A DNA stretch of 6,972 bases from contig CALETX010000117.1 in assembly GCA_937920455.1 (NCBI GenBank), forward strand, positions 1 through 6,972, read 5' to 3'. This document shows, in pieces, positions 1 through 5,979 of the stretch. The notes below the pieces were generated by a model. It ran no database searches and was not told the DNA's origin. It worked only from the letters and a program-made list of their open reading frames with translations. Position 1 is the stretch's first letter. Each line of letters begins with the position of its first letter. The stretch comes from an uncultured bacterium (GTDB lineage Bacteria; Verrucomicrobiota; Kiritimatiellia; UBA8416; CALETX01). The position numbers and the translations under genes were made by a program.

Positions 1-47
1 GTAATCCATATCTCCTCCGGGATCTTGTTGTTATCGTTTTCCCTCAT
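1..47 (-). CDS. possible start of a further gene downstream of lolD (partial, runs off the left edge)
   Basis: After the lolD stop the minus strand has an ATG at 47-45 that stays open to the window edge and reads MRENDNNKIPEEIWI, a polar start with no signal peptide. A GTG at 62-60 in the same frame would add five residues (VAAAI). Neither has a clear Shine-Dalgarno sequence. A second candidate, in another frame, is the ATG at 9-7, preceded by a GGAGG-type site (complement of 14-18) only 4 nt away. The gap of about 40 nt after lolD would suit another operon member. Only 15 codons are visible, so neither the product nor the reality of the gene can be judged. Confidence 0.3.
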   Translation of the reverse strand, partial: MRENDNNKIPEEIWI

Positions 48-88
48 GATGGCTGCTGCCACTGCAACTCTTGCATCCTATTTTTGGT

Positions 89-814
89 CTATCTTGGGGG
101 CAAGCTAAAATGCCGCTCGGCAAGCACACCATCCTGGAGCACGAGAACCCTGTCGCAGAGAGAAGCTGCCGACTCGTTGTGTGTGACCATTAAGAGGCTG
201 CGTCCCTCTTTCCGCGATATTCCGATGAGAAGTTGCAGGACCATCGCGCCTGTTGCGGCATCGAGATTTCCGGTGGGCTCATCGGCCAGGATAAGCGCGG
301 GATTGTTCACAAGAGCTCTGGCGATGGCCACGCGCTGTTGTTCGCCTCCGGAAAGCTCGAGTGGTCTGTGTGTGGTTCTGTCTTTCAATCCCACGGCATC
401 CAGTAGTGCCGACGCTCTCGACTCGATCCTGCTTCGGCGGGTTGTCCAGCCGGCGGCAGCCATTCCTGCCAGCATGACATTTTCCAGCACGTCCATCTCG
501 GGCAGGAGATGATACGACTGGAAGATGAAGCCTATTTCTCGCGCTCTTATGTGGGCCCGATCCTTGCCGTGGAGCGCGTAAAATGAGCGGGCATTTACAA
601 GGACTTCGCCACTGTCAGGTTTTTCGAGACCTCCCAGAATGTGGAGCAGGGTGGTTTTGCCGGCCCCGCTTTTACCAAGAACGGCGATGATTTCGCCGCG
701 AGCGATGGCTATGCATGCGCCGCGCAAGACCGGAATGACCGTCCTGGGGAGGATATAGGACTTGCGAATATCTCTTCCCTCAAGAACAATCTCATGCTTC
801 GGTGAATCTTTCAT
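89..814 (-). CDS. lolD: LolD-type lipoprotein-releasing ABC transporter, ATP-binding subunit
   Basis: This 241-residue protein is a complete ABC ATPase of the LolD/MacB/FtsE branch. It would sit on the cytoplasmic face of the inner membrane and power release of outer-membrane lipoproteins to LolA. Visible motifs in order are Walker A GKSGAGKT (47-54), Q-loop Q99 followed by SYHLLPEMDVLENV, signature LSGGEQQR (154-161), Walker B LILADEP with catalytic E179, D-loop NLD (183-185) and switch H212. The short HLLP Q-loop context is typical of LolD. I start at 814 rather than at an upstream ATG at 928, because those 38 extra residues only read through the end of the preceding permease gene in another frame. 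The start overlaps the permease stop as ATGA. The nearest GGAGG (832-828) is 13 nt away, longer than usual, so coupled re-initiation is likely. The neighbouring LolC/E permease makes LolD more likely than a MacB-type role. Confidence 0.93.
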   Translation of the reverse strand: MKDSPKHEIVLEGRDIRKSYILPRTVIPVLRGACIAIARGEIIAVLGKSGAGKTTLLHILGGLEKPDSGEVLVNARSFYALHGKDRAHIRAREIGFIFQSYHLLPEMDVLENVMLAGMAAAGWTTRRSRIESRASALLDAVGLKDRTTHRPLELSGGEQQRVAIARALVNNPALILADEPTGNLDAATGAMVLQLLIGISRKEGRSLLMVTHNESAASLCDRVLVLQDGVLAERHFSLPPR

Positions 815-2034
815 TCGTGACGCAAAGCCTCCACCGGATCGAGCCGAGCGGCGCGCAGAGCAGGCAGTATGCTGGAAATGGCGCAGAAAGCCATAACGAA
901 AACAGCGATTCCCGCCACTTCGCTCCATGAAATGCTCCAGGGTATTTCGCTAAGGCCATAGATTTCCTTCGGAAACACTCTGATATTGAACGAAGCGAGG
1001 GCCGTCACAATATGTCGGAGGTTTTTCAGCACCAGGAACCCGATGCCGATGCCTCCAACCGTGCCAGCGAGGCATTGCATCCACCCGTGCCACAGAAATA
1101 CAGCCATAATCTGGCTGGATCTGAATCCCAGAGCCTTGAGGAGGCCTATTTCGTCAGTTTTTTGCACTGTCATAACTATGAGTGTGTTGGTGACGCAGAA
1201 AATTGCCACAATCGTAATGAACACCAGAAGGACGAACATCATCGTCTTTTCGTGACTCAACGCCTGGAAGAGGAGCGTGTCGATTTCCTTCCATGTTCTG
1301 ACATCATATGATATGCCCAATTTTTCCTTGAGCCGTGAGGCGTATTGATCAAAACGGAAGGGATCATCTGTCATGACGTAGATGGCATGGGCGCCCTTGT
1401 CCAGTCCCACCAGCTCTCTGCCCGCGTCCAGAGATGTAAGGATGAAGCCGGCGTCGTAGTCTCTCATGCCCATATTGAATATGCCCGACACCTTGAGTTC
1501 GACGGGCAGATACAGCTCATCCCTGGTTGTTGCGTTCAGAGGCGAATAGACGAGGATTGTGTCGCCGACTTTCAAGCCGAGCTGCATTGCAAGGTCAATG
1601 CCGACGACGGTGTTGTCGCCATTTATGTCGAAGGTTCCAGGGCGAACAGAGCCTGCGACGCGGCTTACGCCTGCGGCTCTTGATGGCGTCATGCCTATTA
1701 CAACGGGAGCCACGGTCCAGCCGCCATACTGTACAAGGGCGCGTGTTTCGACGCAAGCCGCGGCGCCGCGGACAAAGGGAAGGGCGCTGATTTGTTCGAT
1801 AAGGTCCTCTTCGTCCTCAATGGTGCCGCTGCGGCCTGTAACTACAAGATGCGGCTTGAAGCTTAGTATTTTTTCACGCCACATCTGGTCGAAGCCGGTC
1901 ATTACCGAGAGAACTATGATGAGTATCGCCACGCCTATCAGGACTCCAAGGATCGAGATTAGTGTTACAACCGAAATGAAGTTTCGCCTCGGTCGCAGGT
2001 ATCGGAGTGCAAGAAAGAGGGAGAAAGGCATCAT
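811..2034 (-). CDS. lolC: LolC/LolE-family lipoprotein-releasing ABC transporter permease
   Basis: This 407-residue inner-membrane permease should pair with the LolD ATPase encoded immediately downstream and extract lipoproteins from the periplasmic leaflet for LolA. It has the four-helix MacB/LolC layout: a cytoplasmic N-terminal stretch LALRYLRPRR, a first membrane helix at about 22-46 ending in LSVMTGF, a periplasmic domain at about 47-264, then helices at about 265-289, 309-336 and 372-394. The segment MTVQKTDEIGLLKALGF (288-304) is the usual coupling region, and the C-terminus ARLDPVEALRHE is the classic LolC/LolE/FtsX-like ending. Length matches the family (about 400). Tandem ATGs occur at 2034 and 2031; only a weak GAG about 7 nt upstream supports initiation. 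lysS ends 33 nt before. No second Lol permease gene is visible, so it may act as a homodimer; the LolC or LolE label is by family only. Confidence 0.92.
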   Translation of the reverse strand: MMPFSLFLALRYLRPRRNFISVVTLISILGVLIGVAILIIVLSVMTGFDQMWREKILSFKPHLVVTGRSGTIEDEEDLIEQISALPFVRGAAACVETRALVQYGGWTVAPVVIGMTPSRAAGVSRVAGSVRPGTFDINGDNTVVGIDLAMQLGLKVGDTILVYSPLNATTRDELYLPVELKVSGIFNMGMRDYDAGFILTSLDAGRELVGLDKGAHAIYVMTDDPFRFDQYASRLKEKLGISYDVRTWKEIDTLLFQALSHEKTMMFVLLVFITIVAIFCVTNTLIVMTVQKTDEIGLLKALGFRSSQIMAVFLWHGWMQCLAGTVGGIGIGFLVLKNLRHIVTALASFNIRVFPKEIYGLSEIPWSISWSEVAGIAVFVMAFCAISSILPALRAARLDPVEALRHE

Positions 2035-2067
2035 TTTTTGTCTCGGTTAAGACGGAGTTCTGCTTTT

Positions 2068-3534
2068 TTAGTTCCTGGGTCTCAGTTGTGGAAACAGTAT
2101 GACCTCCCTGATGTTTTCGGCGCCCAGAAGGATCATGACAAGTCTGTCAACGCCGACTCCCATTCCACCGGCTGGCGGCATTCCATGTTCAAGTGCGGCA
2201 AGAAAGTCGTTGTCAATGCGAGACGCGTCACCGTTTGCCTGTTCGAGGAACCTTCTGCGCTGTTCAAGGGGGTCGTTCATTTCCGTGTATGCTGGCGCTA
2301 CTTCCTGACCGGCTATGACCAGTTCGAACACATCGGCTGCGGAGGGATCGTCTTCACATGTGCGGGCAAGTGGGATGAGAGGAGCAGGCAGTCTTGTTAC
2401 AAAGGTGGGTTGGTGGAGGGATGGTTCAATTTTTTTCTCATAGATTTCGTGGGTCAGCAACAGGCGGTCCCATTCTGGTTCGGCCCTCAGCCCCATGCCA
2501 AGAGCCCTCCGGCGGGCCTCCTGAATATCCAGAGAATACCAATCGTCGCCGGCGGCTTGTTTGATCAAGTCAGCATAAAGTGCCTCACGCCAAGGCGGGG
2601 AGAGGTCAATGGGCTTTTCAGGAGATCCGACCTTGAGCGTGCCGAGGACGTTCATGGCCACGGTGGTTACCAACTCTTGGATGAGAGACTTCATGCTGCG
2701 CACGTCGGTATATGCTTCATAGATCTCCATCATAGTGAATTCGGGGACGTGATTTCTGGAGAGTCCCTCATTTCTGAAGTTTCGGTTCAGTTCGAATACT
2801 TTATCAAATCCGCCGACGAGGAGTCTTTTGAGGTACAGCTCAGGAGCAATCCGCAAATACATGGGCGAACCTAGCGCTTCGTAGCGGGTGACAAAGGGAT
2901 TGGCCGCTGCGCCGCCAGCCATTGGTTGGAGCATTGGCGTCTCAACTTCCACGAAGCCACGCGCGACAAGGAATGCCCTGATTTCATGGATTATGCGAAT
3001 GCGACAGTCGAATATTCGCCGCACATCAGGGTTAGCGATGAGGTCAAGATATCTCTGTCGGTAACGAGTCTCAACGTCCTTGAGTCCATGCCACTTCTCA
3101 GGCAGAGGCAGCAGTGCCTTTGTCAGGAGAGTCCAGCTTTTCACAAGAATGGTCTTTTCGCCCATTTTTGTTGTGAAAAGTGTGCCGTGGACTCCTATGA
3201 TATCGCCAAGGTCCACCCTCTTGAATGCTGCATGGGCCTTTTCTCCGGCGTCTCTGGGCGAAACAAATATCTGGAACCGGTCGGAGCCATCGCGCAGGTC
3301 GGCAAAAATGCTTTTGCCCATGATCCTTATTGCGGTGATTCTTCCTGCGGCTGAGATTTGGCGGTTTTCTTCAAAGCCTGCTCTTATATCGGCGAGACTG
3401 CCTGTCCTCGGAAAAGGAGCGGAAGATGGCCGATAGCCTGCCTCGCATAAGTACTTGAGATTTTCCAGCCGCTGCTGCCTGTAGATGTTTTGATCCGATT
3501 CAGAGATTTCCCCGACTGGGTCTGCCTGCGCCAT
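2068..3534 (-). CDS. lysS: lysine--tRNA ligase, class II (LysRS)
   Basis: This 488-residue cytoplasmic enzyme charges tRNA-Lys with lysine at the expense of ATP. An OB-fold anticodon-binding domain lies at about 55-145 (SIFADLRDGSDRFQIFV). The class II catalytic core follows: motif 1 around 190-205 (FVEVETPMLQPMAGGAA), RIAPELYLKRL with lysine-binding E232, motif 2 FRNEG (253-257) through PEFTMMEIYEAY (264-275), and motif 3 GMGVGVDRL with R464. Length is near the usual 490-510. The start is well supported: GGAGG (complement of 3540-3544) is 5 nt upstream and lies in the last codons of the permease gene, whose stop is one nucleotide before this ATG, implying translational coupling. Two features are odd: the motif 2 loop reads LSRNHVPEF where most bacterial enzymes have xRHNPEF, and the substrate-site segment reads EVAPAYTE (411-418) with Pro414 where Asn is usual. 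All main catalytic motifs remain, so I expect a working LysRS. Confidence 0.96.
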   Translation of the reverse strand: MAQADPVGEISESDQNIYRQQRLENLKYLCEAGYRPSSAPFPRTGSLADIRAGFEENRQISAAGRITAIRIMGKSIFADLRDGSDRFQIFVSPRDAGEKAHAAFKRVDLGDIIGVHGTLFTTKMGEKTILVKSWTLLTKALLPLPEKWHGLKDVETRYRQRYLDLIANPDVRRIFDCRIRIIHEIRAFLVARGFVEVETPMLQPMAGGAAANPFVTRYEALGSPMYLRIAPELYLKRLLVGGFDKVFELNRNFRNEGLSRNHVPEFTMMEIYEAYTDVRSMKSLIQELVTTVAMNVLGTLKVGSPEKPIDLSPPWREALYADLIKQAAGDDWYSLDIQEARRRALGMGLRAEPEWDRLLLTHEIYEKKIEPSLHQPTFVTRLPAPLIPLARTCEDDPSAADVFELVIAGQEVAPAYTEMNDPLEQRRRFLEQANGDASRIDNDFLAALEHGMPPAGGMGVGVDRLVMILLGAENIREVILFPQLRPRN

Positions 3535-3535
3535 G

Positions 3536-4954
3536 CTACCCTCCGCCTTCCCTCACAGCTTCTAGAAGAAAGTTTACTAAGAAAATCAGGCTTACCGCGT
3601 AAAGCAACGGATGTACATCGCGCCATTTCCGGTGAACAAGCTTTATGACAACATGGCTGATGAAACCCATCCCTATGCCGTGGCTGATGCTGTAGGTGAG
3701 AGGGATGCCAAGTATGACGAGGAAGGAGGGGAACGATTCCTCAAAATCCGTCCAAGGTATGTCCCTGACCCCGTTCATCATCATGAATCCAACGATGACC
3801 AGAGCACCGGCCGTAACCGGATACATGACGAAAGGAGGCGCATCCGGAACGTGGAAGCCCGCCTTGATCATTTCGGCGTATTCGTGGACGTTTGGCACGA
3901 CAGTTCCGCCACCTACGACTGAAATCAGGGGCGCAAGGAACGCGGCTCCTAGGAACAATAAACCTGTGACGATCGGCATCAAGCCGGTTCTGGCGCCTTC
4001 GGCTATGCCCGCTGCGGATTCTATGTAGCTTGTGATCGAACTTGCGCCCAGCAAGCCGCCACCGGCCGCGCCTAGCGAATCAATCGTAAGAATGCCTCGC
4101 AGATCGGGCACTCTTCCTGTTGAGTCAACAAAGCCGGCCTGTTCTCCTACGGCAACTACCGTGCCCATCGTGTCGAAAAAGTCGGTAAGCATTATGGAGA
4201 AAACGGCAAGGGCCAGTGAAACGGTGGCAAGGTGCATGACTGCTGGCCTGCCGTCAATAAAATGAAACGGCGCGCCGATTGTTGATAGATCGGGAAGAGC
4301 CACTATTCTTTCCGGAAGTGTGACGACGCCGAGGATCATTCCAACGAGAGCAGCGATCATCATTCCGCCCAGTATGAAGCCCCGCACTCTGGCGGCTTTG
4401 AGTACCACGATGGCAAGAAGGCCGATGAGCGTGACAATAACACCCTTGTGCGAAAGGTCGCCCAAAGTGACAATCGTCACAGGTGCAGGCCTTATAAGTC
4501 CGCCCTGGATAAGTCCGATAACAGTGATGAAAATACCGATTCCGACGCCGATTGCTCTTTTCAGGTTGAGCGGTATGGCATTCATGACCCTTTCGCGTAA
4601 GCCTGTCAAAACCAGGATCAGGATGACGACACCTTCGACGAATATCACGGCCATTCCGACCTGCCACGGGTAATTGCCCTGCGCCACCCCTATTACTCCA
4701 AAGGCAATTGCGGCGTTCAACCCCATTCCGGAAGCCATGGCAATCGGTCTGTTTGTCACAATGCCCATCAATATACAAAAGACGGCAGCACCGATGGCGG
4801 TGGCGGTTGCAGCTCCGGCGAACGGCACTCCGGCAGCGGAGAGAATGGCAGGATTCACGAAGATGATGTAGGACATTGTCATGAAAGTCGTGACGCCCGC
4901 CACGATTTCAGTGCGGATCGAACTTCCTCTGGATTCCGGGTCGAAGACTCTCAT
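3536..4954 (-). CDS. NCS2-family purine permease (AzgA/PbuG-like; guanine/hypoxanthine or adenine uptake)
   Basis: This 472-residue polytopic inner-membrane protein has about 12-14 hydrophobic segments and the hallmarks of the AzgA branch of the nucleobase-cation symporter 2 family, which imports purine bases with protons. Diagnostic stretches are TTFMTMSYIIFVNPAIL (22-38), GMGLNAAIAFGV (76-87), the TM8-like LTDFFDTMGT (256-265) and the TM10-like SSITSYIESAAGIAEGARTG (305-324). E312 and the DFFDT acidic pair correspond to residues implicated in substrate and proton binding in the family. The exact base cannot be read from sequence. A segment at about 349-376 (GGTVVPNVHEYAEMIKAG onward) lies between two hydrophobic helices that most family members I know join by a shorter loop. 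The ATG has only a weak AAGAAAA upstream, but the N-terminus fits the family. A candidate promoter lies 54-82 nt upstream, and the stop is 1 nt before lysS. Confidence 0.9.
   Translation of the reverse strand: MRVFDPESRGSSIRTEIVAGVTTFMTMSYIIFVNPAILSAAGVPFAGAATATAIGAAVFCILMGIVTNRPIAMASGMGLNAAIAFGVIGVAQGNYPWQVGMAVIFVEGVVILILVLTGLRERVMNAIPLNLKRAIGVGIGIFITVIGLIQGGLIRPAPVTIVTLGDLSHKGVIVTLIGLLAIVVLKAARVRGFILGGMMIAALVGMILGVVTLPERIVALPDLSTIGAPFHFIDGRPAVMHLATVSLALAVFSIMLTDFFDTMGTVVAVGEQAGFVDSTGRVPDLRGILTIDSLGAAGGGLLGASSITSYIESAAGIAEGARTGLMPIVTGLLFLGAAFLAPLISVVGGGTVVPNVHEYAEMIKAGFHVPDAPPFVMYPVTAGALVIVGFMMMNGVRDIPWTDFEESFPSFLVILGIPLTYSISHGIGMGFISHVVIKLVHRKWRDVHPLLYAVSLIFLVNFLLEAVREGGG
3540..3544 (-). 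promoter_or_regulatory. lysS ribosome binding site inside the permease gene
   Basis: The minus strand reads GGAGG here, 5 nt before the lysS ATG, a near-ideal spacing. It encodes part of the final Gly codons of the permease, so ribosomes finishing the permease would be placed directly on the lysS start. It fixes the lysS start at 3534. Confidence 0.8.
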
Positions 4955-5000
4955 TTTTCTTGAACCAGCATATCAGATGATTAACAGGAACCCACGGTTA

Positions 5001-5016
5001 GGGCATCACTATGCCC
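5001..5016. repeat. perfect palindrome GGGCAT-N4-ATGCCC, candidate operator
   Basis: The sequence GGGCAT CACT ATGCCC is a perfect 6-bp inverted repeat with a 4-bp centre. On the minus strand it covers the candidate -10 box and the expected transcription start of the purine permease gene, the usual place for a repressor site. As RNA it would make a 6-bp hairpin, but no T-run follows on either strand, so a terminator is unlikely. The nearby GCCCG (complement 5025-5029) could pair with GGGC instead, giving two exclusive hairpins if both are transcribed. Function is inferred from position only. Confidence 0.4.
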
Positions 5017-5036
5017 ACCTTCGTCGGGCAAGTCAA
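5008..5036 (-). promoter_or_regulatory. candidate sigma70-type promoter for the permease-lysS-lolC-lolD block
   Basis: On the minus strand TTGACT (5036-5031, 5 of 6 matches to the -35 consensus) is followed after exactly 17 nt by CATAGT (5013-5008, 4 of 6 matches to TATAAT). Transcription would start near 5001, leaving a leader of about 47 nt before the permease ATG. It lies in the only sizeable gap upstream of the four packed genes. The consensus was derived for other bacteria and one such match can arise by chance. Confidence 0.42.
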
Positions 5037-5087
5037 GATACCGCTCCTGTCTGTTGTTGAGATGCAAGACGTGCGGCCGTTTTACAG

Positions 5088-5753
5088 CTACGTTGGGCTG
5101 CCGGGCGAGAAACGGAACGAGCCGAACCGAAGATAGTCGTGAAAATTGCATCCGGTGTCTGGGCACCATGCCCACTGGGTAAGTGGGCCGCTGTCATAAT
5201 CAATGCGGTACATGTTGGCGCGCCAGGCTGAGCCTGGCTTTGGGGGCACATTGCCCAGTCCCTTCAGGAGGGCAAATGGAATAAAGAATGCCGCAGACCA
5301 GCCGCTGACGTCAGCCATGGGCTTGCGAGGTCCACCGTAGGTGGCAGTGATTCGGCGAATGAGGCGTTCTCCTTCGTAATGCCATGGCCTCCAGCCCATG
5401 AATGCTCCCTTGCTATTTGGGACGAGGATAGGAAGCTCCACGCCAAGCGGCGATATTTCGTATTCGAAGTACAGCGCCTGGGATTCGTCTGGCCACAGAA
5501 AAACTTCTACCACGTCTTCGCGATAAATGTCGTCAAAATCTCGCGTCATGGCGCAATGGAGCTTTTTATCCTCGACATCGAACAAAAAGTACATGCCTTT
5601 CTCGGACCATAGAATTTTTGCCCGCGTCTTGTAGTCTGCAGGGCCGTTGCCGACCTTTATCAGATCGTGCCATTTAGCGCTTGTCCATGCCTTGTAACTG
5701 TCCGGAGCGCTGAGATCGAAATCATGTACTTGTTCGACCAGTATCTCCTTCAT
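5088..5753 (-). CDS. carbohydrate-binding family 9 (CBM9)-like domain protein
   Basis: This 221-residue protein is a stand-alone CBM9-like beta-sandwich. The fold is suggested by KILWSEKGMYFLFDVEDKKL (46-65), then DIYREDVVEVFLWPD (75-89), YFEYEISPLGVELPI (95-109), GWSAAFFIPFALL (151-163), SAWRANMYRIDYDSG (175-189) and FHDYLRFGSFRF (204-215), matching the order of conserved blocks in the CBM9-like family seen in many environmental bacteria. Aromatic residues (W49, Y55, W121, W124, W177, W194, W196) could form a sugar-binding face. There is no signal peptide, transmembrane helix or attached catalytic domain, so a cytoplasmic location is implied and the ligand is unknown. I favour ATG at 5753, with AGGAGG 10 nt upstream; a TTG at 5759 would add two residues but leaves only a 4-nt spacer. 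It lies 133 nt upstream of the permease in the same direction and is divergent from the PAS gene. Confidence 0.8.
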   Translation of the reverse strand: MKEILVEQVHDFDLSAPDSYKAWTSAKWHDLIKVGNGPADYKTRAKILWSEKGMYFLFDVEDKKLHCAMTRDFDDIYREDVVEVFLWPDESQALYFEYEISPLGVELPILVPNSKGAFMGWRPWHYEGERLIRRITATYGGPRKPMADVSGWSAAFFIPFALLKGLGNVPPKPGSAWRANMYRIDYDSGPLTQWAWCPDTGCNFHDYLRFGSFRFSPGSPT

Positions 5754-5763
5754 CCCCAATTTC

Positions 5764-5769
5764 CCTCCT
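5764..5769 (-). promoter_or_regulatory. ribosome binding site of the CBM9-like gene
   Basis: The minus strand has a full AGGAGG here. The spacer is 10 nt to the ATG at 5753 and 4 nt to the in-frame TTG at 5759, which is the main reason for choosing the ATG. Confidence 0.7.
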
Positions 5770-5903
5770 GTTTCATGCAGTTCATGCGCATGTCAACACA
5801 CCGGTTGAAGTGCGAACCATATTGAATGCTTGGCGTGCGCACAATTGCAAAAAGCAGTACAGAGTGGAGCAGAGCGTGTTCGTGTTTTATCTTGAAATAC
5901 ATA

Positions 5904-5909
5904 TATAAT
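5904..5909 (+). promoter_or_regulatory. candidate -10 box (TATAAT) for the PAS sensor gene
   Basis: A perfect TATAAT lies in an AT-rich tract about 70 nt before the chosen start. No convincing -35 is found at 15-19 nt spacing and there is no TGn extension. If used, transcription would start near 5916, after the ATG at 5908, which argues against starting translation there. Confidence 0.35.
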
Positions 5910-5967
5910 GCCGATCCTAAATACTTTTTTGCTTTTCATCATGTCTTTTTGTGGTACGGTGATTGGC

Positions 5968-5974
5968 GGAGAGG
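5968..5974 (+). promoter_or_regulatory. ribosome binding site deciding the start of the PAS sensor gene
   Basis: GGAGAGG lies just before the ATG at 5980, with 8 nt from GGAG or 5 nt from GAGG. The in-frame upstream ATGs at 5908 and 5941 have no purine-rich site, so 5980 is preferred. Confidence 0.65.
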
Positions 5975-5979
5975 ACGGG

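Larger units (their letters stand above)
5754..5979. other. divergent intergenic region between the CBM9-like gene and the PAS sensor gene
   Basis: This 226-nt stretch separates two oppositely transcribed genes. Toward the CBM9-like gene it holds an AGGAGG, a tandem TTCATGC pair (5772-5778 and 5781-5787), a 10-bp palindrome CATGCGCATG (5783-5792) and a perfect TTGACA on the minus strand (5796-5791) with no matching -10. A weaker minus-strand pair is TTGCAA (5850-5845) and TTCAAT (5826-5821) with an 18-nt spacer. A second palindrome GTGCGCAC is at 5835-5842. Toward the PAS gene there is an AT-rich part with TATAAT. I see no RNA gene or reading frame with support. Confidence 0.6.

Noticed and set aside
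84..512. Plus-strand open frame opposite lolD
   Set aside because: It is antisense to the conserved ABC signature, Walker B and H-loop coding region and has no domain of its own.
815..928. N-terminal extension of LolD to an ATG at 928
   Set aside because: The added 38 residues only re-read the end of the LolC/E permease gene and do not match LolD; the ATGA overlap start is far more likely.
2038..2874. Long plus-strand open frame (278 codons) opposite lysS
   Set aside because: It lies entirely antisense to a well-conserved lysS with all motifs intact, its product shows no recognisable domain, and it has no ribosome site; it is a shadow frame.
4254..4778. Minus-strand open frame of 174 codons inside the permease gene
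   Set aside because: It is a frame-shifted reading of the NCS2 permease; the product is rich in Arg, Cys and His with no family resemblance.
4955..5087. Purine riboswitch in the permease leader
   Set aside because: I looked for the conserved purine aptamer core between the paired arms and did not find it; only a short palindrome is present.
5168..5192. Inverted repeat GCCCAC...GTGGGC near the end of the CBM9-like gene
   Set aside because: It is inside coding sequence with about 75 nt of conserved domain still to follow and has no T-run, so it is not a convincing terminator.
5831..5850. Sigma54-like site TGGC...TTGCAA upstream of the PAS gene
   Set aside because: The GG and GC dinucleotides are 13 nt apart rather than the required 10, so it cannot be a normal -24/-12 promoter.
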